Shown here: piece by piece, positions 42,957 through 51,084 of the stretch
How positions within the stretch are numbered: position 1 is the stretch's first letter
How the letters are laid out: each line of letters opens with the position of its first letter
From: an uncultured Lachnospiraceae bacterium
GTDB lineage: Bacteria; Bacillota; Clostridia; Lachnospirales; Lachnospiraceae
Assembly (NCBI GenBank): GCA_902761225.1
Contig: CACWJQ010000001.1
Location: 62,001-126,000, forward strand
Length of the DNA stretch: 64,000 nt
Reading direction: 5' to 3'
The notes under the pieces: generated by a model
What the model was told of the DNA's origin: nothing
The model's input: the letters and a program-made list of their open reading frames with translations, nothing else
Databases searched by the model: none
Program-made: the position numbers and the translations under genes

Positions 42957-43490
42957 ATGGAAGATAACAAGGATCTTGAAAAGACAGTAGAGGAAGAGAG
43001 CAAGGAGGTCGAGGCTGCCGAAGCTTCCGAGAATTCTAAGGCTGATTCTTCTGAATCGGAGGAGAAGGAAGAGAAGGAGCCCGAAACTGTCAACATCAAC
43101 AAGGAAGAACTTAAGAAACAGCTGACAGAAGCATATACCGATCTTGGTGAGAAGTTCTACAAAGAGGTTTGCCAGCCTTTATCAGGAAGACCCAGAGAGC
43201 TTCCCAGACCTTCACTTTTTACCGATCAGGTTGCAAAGATAAAGTCGATCAAGGAGAAGATCGATACAATAGTTTCTGCAGAGCTTGCTGCCAAGGGACT
43301 CAAGGCATGTCCCGATTGTGAGAACGAGGTTGTTCTTGCAAGTAAGTTCTGTAACATGTGCGGATACAGGTTCCCTGTCAAGAATGACGAGAAGAAGATG
43401 AGACCCACACCCATTCCCAGATGTAAGCAGTGCGGTGCCAATCTCGAGCCCGATTCCGTATTCTGTCCTGATTGCGGAAAGAGACAGTAA
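42957..43490 (+). CDS. Zinc-ribbon protein with acidic N-terminus
   Basis: 177 residues. The first ~50 are a Glu/Ser-rich disordered stretch; a helical middle (LKKQLTEAYTDLGEKFYKEV) leads to two zinc ribbons, CPDCENEVVLASKFCNMCG and CKQCGANLEPDSVFCPDCG. No enzymatic motif is present. It looks like a small adaptor or nucleic-acid or protein-binding factor. GGGAGGG before ATG 42957 makes that start clear. It is followed by the gap promoter region with only a weak hairpin between them. Confidence 0.8.
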   Translation: MEDNKDLEKTVEEESKEVEAAEASENSKADSSESEEKEEKEPETVNINKEELKKQLTEAYTDLGEKFYKEVCQPLSGRPRELPRPSLFTDQVAKIKSIKEKIDTIVSAELAAKGLKACPDCENEVVLASKFCNMCGYRFPVKNDEKKMRPTPIPRCKQCGANLEPDSVFCPDCGKRQ

Positions 43491-43562
43491 AGAGAGTTTT
43501 TCGGTTATGTAAACCGATAACAAACGTTATTGAGAAACGCCGTATTTTTAAGAGTTTTTCAC

Positions 43563-43591
43563 TTGAATTATACCTGTGAAACTTGTAAAAT
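43563..43591 (+). promoter_or_regulatory. gap promoter
   Basis: TTGAAT (43563-43568), 17-nt spacer, TAAAAT (43586-43591). An additional TTGACA at 43613-43618 lacks a good -10 at 17 nt. The 5' leader is about 78 nt. Confidence 0.55.
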
Positions 43592-43674
43592 AAGTTCGTT
43601 GCTGATAAAAATTTGACAAAGTTTTTTGTCGGATTTTCAGTTTAAAACCAAATAATTTCTAGGAGGAATTAAAA

Positions 43675-44694
43675 ATGGCAGTAAAAGTTGCTATCAATGG
43701 TTTTGGCCGTATTGGTCGTCTTGCTTTCAGACAGATGTTTGGTGCTGAGGGATTCGAGATCGTAGCTATCAACGATCTTACTTCTCCCGAGATGCTTGCT
43801 CATCTTCTTAAGTATGACTCAACACAGGGAAAGTACGCATTAGCAGATAAGGTTTCTTTCGATGAGAACAGCATCACTGTAGATGGAAAGAAGATCACCA
43901 TCTATGCTGAAGCTAAGGCTGCTGATCTTCCTTGGGGACAGCTCGGAGTAGACGTTGTACTTGAGTGCACCGGTTTCTACACCAGCAAGGATAAGGCACA
44001 GGCTCACATCGATGCCGGCGCTAAGCACGTTATCATCTCTGCTCCTGCAGGAAACGATCTTCCTACTATCGTATACAACGTTAACCATCAGTCACTTACC
44101 GCTGATGACAAGATCATCTCTGCTGCATCCTGCACCACCAACTGCCTTGCACCTATGGCTAAGGCTCTTAACGATCTTGCTACCATCAAGTCCGGTATCA
44201 TGTGCACCATCCACGCTTACACCGGCGATCAGATGACCCTTGACGGACCTCAGAGAAAGGGCGACAAGAGACGTTCACGTGCTGCTGCATGCAACATCGT
44301 TCCCAACTCCACCGGCGCTGCAAAGGCTATCGGCCTTGTTATCCCTGAGCTCAACGGAAAGCTCATCGGCGCTGCTCAGCGTGTTCCTACCCCTACCGGA
44401 TCAACAACCATCCTTACCGCTGTTGTTGAAGGCAATGTAACCAAGGAGCAGATCAACGACGCTATGAAGGCTGCTTCAAACGAGAGCTTCGGATACAACA
44501 CCGATGAGATCGTTTCCAGCGATATCGTAGGAATGACCTACGGATCACTCTTCGATGCAACCCAGACCATGGTTCTTCCTCTTGATAACGGAACTACCCA
44601 GGTTCAGGTTGTTTCATGGTATGACAATGAGAACTCATACACCAGCCAGATGGTTCGTACCATCAAGCACTTCGGAAGCCTTCTTAACAAATAA
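43675..44694 (+). CDS. gap: Glyceraldehyde-3-phosphate dehydrogenase
   Basis: 339 residues. NAD-binding [15 protein letters not shown], catalytic Cys in [12 protein letters not shown], and [13 protein letters not shown] and [13 protein letters not shown] at the C-terminus. It converts glyceraldehyde-3-phosphate to 1,3-bisphosphoglycerate. Strong AGGAGG site. The codon choice is strongly restricted (CTT, GCT, AAG, ATC), as expected for a highly expressed glycolytic gene. A terminator stands between it and pgk. Confidence 0.98.
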   Translation: MAVKVAINGFGRIGRLAFRQMFGAEGFEIVAINDLTSPEMLAHLLKYDSTQGKYALADKVSFDENSITVDGKKITIYAEAKAADLPWGQLGVDVVLECTGFYTSKDKAQAHIDAGAKHVIISAPAGNDLPTIVYNVNHQSLTADDKIISAASCTTNCLAPMAKALNDLATIKSGIMCTIHAYTGDQMTLDGPQRKGDKRRSRAAACNIVPNSTGAAKAIGLVIPELNGKLIGAAQRVPTPTGSTTILTAVVEGNVTKEQINDAMKAASNESFGYNTDEIVSSDIVGMTYGSLFDATQTMVLPLDNGTTQVQVVSWYDNENSYTSQMVRTIKHFGSLLNK

Positions 44695-44721
44695 TAGAAA
44701 GCAAACGAGAATATGAAGTCA

Positions 44722-44754
44722 GGGCCCGGTCCGGCAAGGGCCGGGTCCTTTTTT
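44722..44754 (+). terminator. Intercistronic terminator between gap and pgk
   Basis: GGGCCCGGTCC (44722-44732) pairs with GGGCCGGGTCC (44738-44748) through 11 bp with two G-U pairs, loop GGCAA, then TTTTTT. pgk starts 28 nt past the T-run and no separate promoter fits in that space, so partial readthrough is implied. Confidence 0.9.
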
Positions 44755-44781
44755 ATCAAAAAAACAGTAAGGAGAAAAATC

Positions 44782-46017
44782 ATGGCATTAAACAAGAAAT
44801 CAGTTGACGACTTTAATGCAAAGGGCAGAAGAGTCCTCGTAAGATGTGATTTCAATGTACCCCTCAAGTCAGGAGAGATCACCGATGAGACCCGTATCGT
44901 AGCTGCACTTCCCACCATCAAGAAGCTTGTAAGCGACGGCGGAAAGGTTATCCTTTGCTCCCACCTTGGAAAGGTTAAGGAAGGCCCCAATGAGAAGGAG
45001 TCCCTTGCTCCCGTAGCAGCAAGTCTTTCCGCAAAGCTTGGCAAGGAAGTTAAGTTCATCGCTGATTATTCTGTTACCGGCGAGGCTGCTACCGCAGCTG
45101 TTAACGCTATGAACGAAGGCGATGTTATCCTTCTTCAGAATACCCGTTTCCGTATGGAAGAGGAGACCAAGCCTGAGAAGGCCGGCGAGGCTTTCGCTAA
45201 GGAACTTGCAGATCTCTGCGATGACTATGTATGCGATGCATTCGGATCATCCCACAGAGCACATGCTTCAGTTTCCGTAGTTACCAAGTATGTCCGTGAG
45301 AAGGGCGGCAACTGTGCAGTAGGATACCTTATGCAGAAGGAAATCGACTTCCTCGGAAATGCAGTTGAGAATCCTGTTCGTCCCTTCGTTGCAATCCTTG
45401 GCGGCGCTAAGGTTGCTGACAAGCTCAACGTTATCAATAACCTCCTTGAGAAGTGCGATACCCTCATCATCGGCGGCGGTATGGCTTATACCTTCCTTAA
45501 GGCTAAGGGATACGAAGTTGGTAAGTCACTTCTTGACGAGACCAAGATCGATTACTGCAAGGAAATGATCGCTAAGGCTGAGGCTAACGGCAAGAAGCTT
45601 CTTCTTCCCGTTGATACCGTTCTTATCGAGTCATTCCCCGATCCCATCGACAATCCTGACATCAAGACCGAGGTTGTTAAGGCTGATGCCATTCCTGCAG
45701 ACAAGGAAGGCGCTGATATCGGACCTGAGACCCAGGCTCTTTATGCTGAGGCAGTTAAGACCGCTAAGACCGTTGTATGGAACGGACCTATGGGCGTATT
45801 CGAGAATCCCGTTCTTGCAACCGGAACCAAGGCTGTAGCTCAGGCTCTTGCTGATACCGATGCTACCACCATCATCGGCGGCGGAGATTCTGCAGCAGCT
45901 GTTAACCAGCTTGGATTTGCAGACAAGATGAGCCACATCTCCACCGGCGGCGGTGCTTCCCTTGAGTTCCTTGAGGGCAAGGTTCTTCCCGGAGTTGATG
46001 CAGCTGACGACAAGTAA
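44782..46017 (+). CDS. pgk: Phosphoglycerate kinase
   Basis: 411 residues: [49 protein letters not shown], and the nucleotide-binding [12 protein letters not shown] and [12 protein letters not shown]. It makes ATP from 1,3-bisphosphoglycerate. AAGGAG precedes ATG 44782. It likely depends on readthrough from gap. Confidence 0.98.
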   Translation: MALNKKSVDDFNAKGRRVLVRCDFNVPLKSGEITDETRIVAALPTIKKLVSDGGKVILCSHLGKVKEGPNEKESLAPVAASLSAKLGKEVKFIADYSVTGEAATAAVNAMNEGDVILLQNTRFRMEEETKPEKAGEAFAKELADLCDDYVCDAFGSSHRAHASVSVVTKYVREKGGNCAVGYLMQKEIDFLGNAVENPVRPFVAILGGAKVADKLNVINNLLEKCDTLIIGGGMAYTFLKAKGYEVGKSLLDETKIDYCKEMIAKAEANGKKLLLPVDTVLIESFPDPIDNPDIKTEVVKADAIPADKEGADIGPETQALYAEAVKTAKTVVWNGPMGVFENPVLATGTKAVAQALADTDATTIIGGGDSAAAVNQLGFADKMSHISTGGGASLEFLEGKVLPGVDAADDK

Positions 46018-46040
46018 TCTGTATTGATTTATTGATAACA

Positions 46041-46277
46041 GGGTTCTGGCGAGTATATTTTATTTGTGCTGCCCGCCTGAGCCGGTGCATTGGCGTTCGA
46101 AAAGACACGAACGCTGTCCGAGCATAAATCGGTTCCCGAGGCCACTGTTTGAGCAGCTCGCGCCTCTTAGCGCGAGCGTCGCGAGTTGGCCGAGGGCGAT
46201 TTAGGTTATGCGAGGACTGACGGAGCACCGAAAAGCGAAGGCATAGGCAAGCAATTAAAATATACTCGTCAGAACCC
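46041..46277. mobile_element. 237-bp MITE-like element with 22-bp terminal inverted repeats
   Basis: The left end (46041-46062, starting GGGTTCTGGCGAG) and the right end (46256-46277, ending CTCGTCAGAACCC) are inverted copies with a single mismatch over 22 bp. The interior is more GC-rich than its surroundings and full of short palindromes: GGCGTTCG/CGAACGC, CTCGCGC/GCGCGAG and GCATAAATCG against CGATTTAGGTTATGC. No coding capacity and no obvious target duplication. It fills nearly all of the pgk-tpiA gap. It could instead be a large structured RNA; the mobile-element call is inference. Confidence 0.65.
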
Positions 46278-46299
46278 GTTTAGTATAAGGAGAAATAAT

Positions 46300-47046
46300 A
46301 TGGCACGTAGAAGAATCATTGCCGGAAACTGGAAGATGAACAAGACTCCTTCAGAAGCCGTAGCACTCTGTGCAGAGCTTAAGGACCTTGTTGTAAACGA
46401 TGCTGTAGATGTTGTTTACTGCGTACCTGCCATCGATATCGTTCCTGTTGCTGAGGCAGTTAAGGGAACTAATGTACACGTAGGTGCAGAGAACTTCTAC
46501 ATCGAGGACAAGGGTGCATTCACCGGCGAGATCTCAGCTCCCATGCTCAAGGAAGCAGGTGTTGAGTACGTTATCATCGGACACTCCGAGAGAAGAGATA
46601 TCTTCGGAGAGAATGATATCCTCATCAATGCCAAGGTTAAGAAGGCATTCGCATCCGGACTTACTCCCATCCTCTGCTGCGGCGAGTCACTTGCACTCCG
46701 CAAGGCAGGAACCTACAAGGAGTGGATCAAGAGACAGATCGAGTGGGATCTTACAGATGTTACCGCTGATCAGGTTAAGACTCTCGTTATCGCTTACGAG
46801 CCTATCTGGGCTATCGGAACCGGCGAGACCGCAACTGCAGATCAGGCTCAGGAAGTCTGCAAGATGATCCGTGAGACCATCGCCGAGATGTATGATGCAG
46901 CTACCGCTGAGGCAGTTCGTATCCAGTACGGCGGATCAATGAATGCAGGTAATGCAGCTGAGCTTCTTGCCAAGGAAGACATTGACGGAGGACTTATCGG
47001 AGGCGCATCCCTTAAGCCCGACTTCGGCAAGATCGTTAATGCATAA
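46300..47046 (+). CDS. tpiA: Triosephosphate isomerase
   Basis: 248 residues. [13 protein letters not shown], catalytic His in [14 protein letters not shown], catalytic Glu in [15 protein letters not shown] and phosphate loop [10 protein letters not shown] / GGLIGGASL. Interconverts DHAP and glyceraldehyde-3-phosphate. ATG 46300 has AAGGAG 7 nt upstream; a longer in-frame reading from 46186 runs through the inverted-repeat element and is rejected. No promoter was recognised between the element and the gene. Confidence 0.98.
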   Translation: MARRRIIAGNWKMNKTPSEAVALCAELKDLVVNDAVDVVYCVPAIDIVPVAEAVKGTNVHVGAENFYIEDKGAFTGEISAPMLKEAGVEYVIIGHSERRDIFGENDILINAKVKKAFASGLTPILCCGESLALRKAGTYKEWIKRQIEWDLTDVTADQVKTLVIAYEPIWAIGTGETATADQAQEVCKMIRETIAEMYDAATAEAVRIQYGGSMNAGNAAELLAKEDIDGGLIGGASLKPDFGKIVNA

Positions 47047-47066
47047 TTATGTATTGAAATGACAGG

Positions 47067-47097
47067 GCTGCTGCCGGTAAGGCAGCAGCTTTTTTTA
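47067..47097 (+). terminator. Rho-independent terminator after tpiA
   Basis: GCTGCTGCC (47067-47075) pairs perfectly with GGCAGCAGC (47081-47089), loop GGTAA, then a T-run. Confidence 0.95.
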
Positions 47098-47099
47098 TT

Positions 47100-47129
47100 T
47101 TGGCACAAGTGCCCGATTAATGGTAATAT
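47100..47129 (+). promoter_or_regulatory. Promoter of the LRR lipoprotein gene
   Basis: TTGGCA (47100-47105), 18-nt spacer, TAATAT (47124-47129) with TG just before it (TG-G-TAATAT). Confidence 0.6.
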
Positions 47130-47156
47130 GTTCGAATAAGCTTATTTGATCGAGAT

Positions 47157-48209
47157 ATGAAAAAAACTGATCTGAAAAATAAAATACTGCGCCTTGGGAT
47201 GACACTGCTCCTGGCTCTTATCATGGGCTGTTCACAGGGGGCGGGGGATGCGGACAATACGCTTCAGACAGACAGCTCCGAAAGTCAGGCACCGGATGAA
47301 GGACAGGCCGAAACCTCAGCTTCTCCGGATGATGAAACCGCGGGATCCGAGGTCATAGAGCCGGAAATCCCGCAGCCGTCACCCGAAGATGTGGCTGATG
47401 CATGGATAAAAGAGCACGCCATATACAGGGAAGCAACATATGTTGATATATCCCACACGGATGTAAACGGCGTTGATATAGATACCGTCATAGAAAGGCT
47501 CCCTAATCTTGAACGTCTTGTGATGATAGACTGCGGCCTTGATAATGACGGATATGCATCGCTGCAGGACAGACATCCCGATATCAAGATAGTATGGGAG
47601 ATAGTACTGTCACACTGGACTATCAGGACCGATTCTGTTGCCTTCAGTACGTTCAAGACAACAGCCGATGATTTCTTCATGGAAAACGACGAGGCCTATT
47701 ACCTGAAGTACTGCAATGAACTGGTGGCCCTTGATCTGGGACATAACTGGGTTTCGGATCTTTCTTTCCTTGAGTATATGCCGGAGCTCAAGATACTTAT
47801 CCTGGTTGATAATGTAAAATACAAAGAGGGTGACAATTACAGACACCTGACAGATCTGTCAGAATTACAGTATGTGCCGAAGCTCAGGTATCTGGAGATA
47901 TTCGCAAATAATGTCTCTGATTTTTCATTCATGCAGTATCTTCCGGAACTGGAGGATCTTAACATAAGCTATAATTCGGTTTCGAGCATACAGTATCTCA
48001 CCGGTTTTTCCAACCTGAAAAGACTGTGGATGGAGGAGACATACATATCATATAATAACTATGTCTATCTGACCCAGCTGTATCCGAATGCCCAGATTGT
48101 GTATTTTGGCGAAAGCTCGATAGATCAGGGCTGGCGCTCCGGTCCCAGATATTATGCGATGCGGAGAATGTTCAGGGAAAATATCATAGACGATCTGTAC
48201 AGGGACTGA
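47157..48209 (+). CDS. Leucine-rich-repeat lipoprotein
   Basis: 350 residues. Signal peptide with lipobox LALIMGC25, then an Asp/Glu/Ser/Pro-rich spacer (26-75) and a folded region with irregular LRR units: IERLPNLERLVMIDCGL, LKYCNELVALDLGHNWVSDL, YVPKLRYLEIFANNVSDFSF, YLPELEDLNISYNSVSSI. It should be anchored on the outer face of the membrane by Lgt (encoded at 25855). It likely binds proteins or polysaccharides; partner unknown. The ribosome site is weak. The esterase gene follows after 47 nt. Confidence 0.88.
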   Translation: MKKTDLKNKILRLGMTLLLALIMGCSQGAGDADNTLQTDSSESQAPDEGQAETSASPDDETAGSEVIEPEIPQPSPEDVADAWIKEHAIYREATYVDISHTDVNGVDIDTVIERLPNLERLVMIDCGLDNDGYASLQDRHPDIKIVWEIVLSHWTIRTDSVAFSTFKTTADDFFMENDEAYYLKYCNELVALDLGHNWVSDLSFLEYMPELKILILVDNVKYKEGDNYRHLTDLSELQYVPKLRYLEIFANNVSDFSFMQYLPELEDLNISYNSVSSIQYLTGFSNLKRLWMEETYISYNNYVYLTQLYPNAQIVYFGESSIDQGWRSGPRYYAMRRMFRENIIDDLYRD

Positions 48210-48256
48210 CATCTGTCAGGCTGTGCGGACCATAAGATAAACACGGAGGTAATATA

Positions 48257-49042
48257 ATGGCAGAACTGTGCGTTAAGTTTTTTTCCAATTGTCTTAAGAG
48301 AAATACAGAGTTTAAAATGCTGCTTCCCAACGATCCCAGACAGGATATCCCATGGGAGGAAGAAAAACACAGACCTGAGGATATGAAGACCATACTGCTT
48401 CTTCACGGATATACGGGAGATGCGGATATATGGGTGAACAGGGAACAGGCTGCAGGCCTCAATATCGCCATTGTTGCTCCAAACGGTGAAAACGGCTTCT
48501 GGCTTGACGGAGAGGCCACAGGAAGAAAGTATGCATCCTTCGTGGGTGAAGAACTTATAGAGTATATAAGAAAGACCTTCGGTCTTGCACTTACTCCGGA
48601 TAAGACAGGTGTGATGGGCCTTTCAATGGGCGGATTCGGAGCGCTTCATACCGCGCTTGCATATCCCGAAACCTTCGGATGCGCAGCAGCTCTTTCATCC
48701 GCGCTGATACATAATGAAGTGGCAAAGATGAAGGAAGGACAGGGGAATTCCGTCGCCAATTATGAGTATTACAAGGAGTGTTTCGGTGATCCTTCAAAGC
48801 TGCAGGAAAGTGATAATAATCCCGAGTATCTTGTAAAGAAGCTCAAAGCAGAGGGAAGGAAGCTTCCTGATATCTTTATGGCGTGCGGAACAGAGGATTT
48901 TCTTCTTGAGCCCAACCGCGCGTTCCATAAGTTCCTGACGGATGAAGGCGTGGATCATGTATATGAAGAAGCGGAGGGTATACATGACATGAACTTCTGG
49001 AGCAGATATGCAGCAATCTTTATGCCCAGGATGTTCGGCTGA
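48257..49042 (+). CDS. Esterase of the EstA/esterase D-like family
   Basis: 261 residues, cytoplasmic. Nucleophile Ser123 in MGLSMGGFGALH, acid in ACGTEDFLLEPN, His in GIHDMNFW; oxyanion strand ILLLHGYTGDADIW. It resembles tributyrin esterases and S-formylglutathione hydrolase-like enzymes of Clostridia, often feruloyl or acetyl esterases acting with plant-polysaccharide enzymes such as the GH43 at 58637. The substrate is inferred only. GGAGG precedes the ATG. Confidence 0.88.
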   Translation: MAELCVKFFSNCLKRNTEFKMLLPNDPRQDIPWEEEKHRPEDMKTILLLHGYTGDADIWVNREQAAGLNIAIVAPNGENGFWLDGEATGRKYASFVGEELIEYIRKTFGLALTPDKTGVMGLSMGGFGALHTALAYPETFGCAAALSSALIHNEVAKMKEGQGNSVANYEYYKECFGDPSKLQESDNNPEYLVKKLKAEGRKLPDIFMACGTEDFLLEPNRAFHKFLTDEGVDHVYEEAEGIHDMNFWSRYAAIFMPRMFG

Positions 49043-49088
49043 AGAAATCCGTGAGGGCATGTACACAGGTGAGTGAAACCGATTTTTC

Positions 49089-49117
49089 TTGACACGGAAA
49101 CTGAATATATATATAAT
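49089..49117 (+). promoter_or_regulatory. Consensus promoter upstream of the Mn2+ riboswitch
   Basis: TTGACA (49089-49094), exactly 17 nt, TATAAT (49112-49117). Transcription should begin near 49124, directly at the riboswitch. Confidence 0.9.
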
Positions 49118-49125
49118 CTTCTCAA

Positions 49126-49246
49126 GTGAAAGGGAGTAGCCAAACGGTGGAAACTTTCCCCCGGGCTTGAGATCGTCACCCGGCACTGCGCGGAGGATTC
49201 AGCGAAACGCAGTAGCCCGTATCAAGTTAGAAGGCAAGACTTTTAC
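49126..49246 (+). promoter_or_regulatory. yybP-ykoY (Mn2+) riboswitch aptamer
   Basis: The conserved blocks of the Mn2+-sensing yybP-ykoY aptamer occur in order: AAAGGGAGTAGC (49129-49140), the second loop GATCGTCACCCGG (49171-49183), and GCAAGACTTT (49234-49243). P1 forms between GTGAAAG (49126-49132) and CTTTTAC (49240-49246). Family members bind Mn2+ between two such loops and switch genes on. The P1 3' strand is shared with the terminator that follows, which gives a complete ON-switch. The call is by eye from the known consensus. Confidence 0.85.
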
Positions 49247-49282
49247 TGTAACTTTAAAGGTTGCGGTAAAGGTCTTTTTTTT
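49238..49282 (+). terminator. Riboswitch expression platform (conditional terminator)
   Basis: GACTTTTACTGTAAC (49238-49252) pairs with GTTGCGGTAAAGGTC (49260-49274) over 15 bp with three G-U pairs, followed by eight T. It uses the same CTTTTAC strand as aptamer P1, so metal binding should prevent its formation. Confidence 0.88.
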
Positions 49283-49376
49283 AGCAAAAGATACGAACCG
49301 CATCCCAAATGATCAAGGGACCGGAAAGCCAGACCGGAACCTGTTGCCGGATGATCCGGCGGAAAGAGAGGAGAAA

Positions 49377-50885
49377 ATGGACGATTATATTGGCGCAATC
49401 ATTGTCGGAGGAATAATCCTGATCCTGTTGATCATCATATTCATTACCGGCTACGTGAAGGCTTCAACCGATGAGGCATTCATCATCACAGGTCTTCACA
49501 AGGAACCCAGGTATCTGATCGGACGTGCCGGGATCAAGATCCCTTTCTTCGAAAAGAAAGACGTTCTTAAACTCCAGCTGATCCCTATCGATGTCAAGAC
49601 CAGTTCCGCAGTTCCCACCGCAGACTACATCAACATCATGGTTGATGCTACGGTAAACGTTCAGATCGGTCATACCCCTGACCTGATCAAGAAGGCATCC
49701 AAGAACTTCCTGAACAAGAAGCCCGAGTATATCGCAGCTGTGGCAAGAGAAGTACTTGAAGGTAATGTCCGTGAGATCGTAGGTAAGATGCATCTTGAGG
49801 AGATGGTCTCAGACCGTCAGAAGTTCGCAACTCTTGTAAAGGAAAATGCCGATCCCGATCTTGAGGCTATGGGACTTGTTATCACCAGCTTCAATGTTCA
49901 GAATTTCGTTGATGACAATCATGTGATCGAGAACCTCGGTGTTGATAACGTTGTACGTATCCAGAAGGCAGCAGCCATCTCCAGAGCAGAGTCCGAAAGA
50001 GATATAAAGATCGCTCAGGCACAGGCTGACAAGGCTGCTAATGATGAGCAGGTAAAGGCACAGACCGAGATTGCTACCAAGCAGAACGAACTGGCTATCA
50101 AGCAGTCAGAACTGAAGCAGGAAGCTGATACCAAGCAGGCTGTTGCGGATGCAGCTTATGAGATCCAGCAGCAGGAACAGAGAAAGACCATCGAGGTCAC
50201 AAGAGCAAATGCAGACATTGCACGTCAGGAAAGAGAGACAGAGCTTAAGCAGCGTGAAGCTGATGTTCGTGAGCAGGTCCTCAATGCTGAAGTCAGAAAG
50301 AAAGCAGATGCAGAGAAGTATCGTCGTTCACAGGAAGCAGATGCTGCACTGATCGAGAGACAGCGTGAAGCAGATGCACGTAAGTATGAGCAGGAGAAGG
50401 CTGCAGAAGCTGTCAAGGCTCAGGCAGATGCAAGCATTTATGCCAAGGAGAAGGAAGCAGCCGGTATCGCGGCAGTAGGACGCGCAGAGGCTGAAGCTAT
50501 CCAGGCAAAGGGTCTTGCAGAGGCTGAGGCAATGGAGAAGAAGGCAGAAGCATACGCTAAGTACAACAATGCCGCTATCACCGAGATGATCATCAAGCAG
50601 CTGCCTGCTATCGCCAAGGAAGTTGCAGCTCCCATCGCAGCCATCGAGAAGGTTACCGTTATCGATTCCGGCAGCGGAGATTCAGGCGTTGCAAGTGTCG
50701 GCGGATATACTCCTGCAGTTATGGCCAAGGTCATTGAGGCTGTTAAGGAGACCACAGGCTTCGATCTTATGGATGTCATGAAGGCTCAGACATATGATGC
50801 CAAGGTCAACAAGAACATCAATGTCACAGGTCTTGATACCCAGATCGTCAGGGAAGCTGCCAACACAGTTAAAGACGATGAGTGA
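49377..50885 (+). CDS. Flotillin-like SPFH-domain protein
   Basis: 502 residues. N-terminal membrane helix (~5-28), SPFH/PHB domain (GLHKEPRYLIGRAGIKIPFF, LIPIDVKTSSAVPTADYINI) to ~200, then a long Ala/Glu/Lys/Gln coiled coil (~200-400) with EA repeats, and a C-terminal tail from ~440. Flotillins scaffold ordered membrane microdomains and stabilise membrane complexes. No NfeD gene is adjacent. GAGAGGAG precedes ATG 49377, with a GCCGG-ATGAT-CCGGC hairpin just before it. It is the only gene between the Mn2+ riboswitch and a terminator, so flotillin expression is predicted to rise with Mn2+. Confidence 0.93.
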   Translation: MDDYIGAIIVGGIILILLIIIFITGYVKASTDEAFIITGLHKEPRYLIGRAGIKIPFFEKKDVLKLQLIPIDVKTSSAVPTADYINIMVDATVNVQIGHTPDLIKKASKNFLNKKPEYIAAVAREVLEGNVREIVGKMHLEEMVSDRQKFATLVKENADPDLEAMGLVITSFNVQNFVDDNHVIENLGVDNVVRIQKAAAISRAESERDIKIAQAQADKAANDEQVKAQTEIATKQNELAIKQSELKQEADTKQAVADAAYEIQQQEQRKTIEVTRANADIARQERETELKQREADVREQVLNAEVRKKADAEKYRRSQEADAALIERQREADARKYEQEKAAEAVKAQADASIYAKEKEAAGIAAVGRAEAEAIQAKGLAEAEAMEKKAEAYAKYNNAAITEMIIKQLPAIAKEVAAPIAAIEKVTVIDSGSGDSGVASVGGYTPAVMAKVIEAVKETTGFDLMDVMKAQTYDAKVNKNINVTGLDTQIVREAANTVKDDE

Positions 50886-50933
50886 CCGGATTTAAGATCT
50901 TAATTTTCTTTTTGGGCGGGTAGGATAACTTTT

Positions 50934-50967
50934 ACACCGGACAGGGCAATCCTGTCCGGTGTTTTTC
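50934..50967 (+). terminator. Rho-independent terminator after flotillin
   Basis: ACACCGGACAGG (50934-50945) pairs perfectly with CCTGTCCGGTGT (50951-50962), loop GCAAT, then TTTT. Confidence 0.95.
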
Positions 50968-51084
50968 ATATAGTGTTAAAAAAGCATCTTTTCTTGCTGA
51001 TATCACATGGCAAAGGGTATGTGTAAAGTCATTTTGTGCTAATATATCCGGTGTATCAACTCAGAAGGAATACCGGTCATATCC

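Noticed and set aside
46186..46299. N-terminal extension of tpiA
   Set aside because: It reads through the inverted-repeat element; the ATG at 46300 has the ribosome site and the conserved start.
49167..49376. N-terminal extension of the flotillin
   Set aside because: It reads through the riboswitch and terminator; ATG 49377 has GAGAGGAG and begins the membrane helix.
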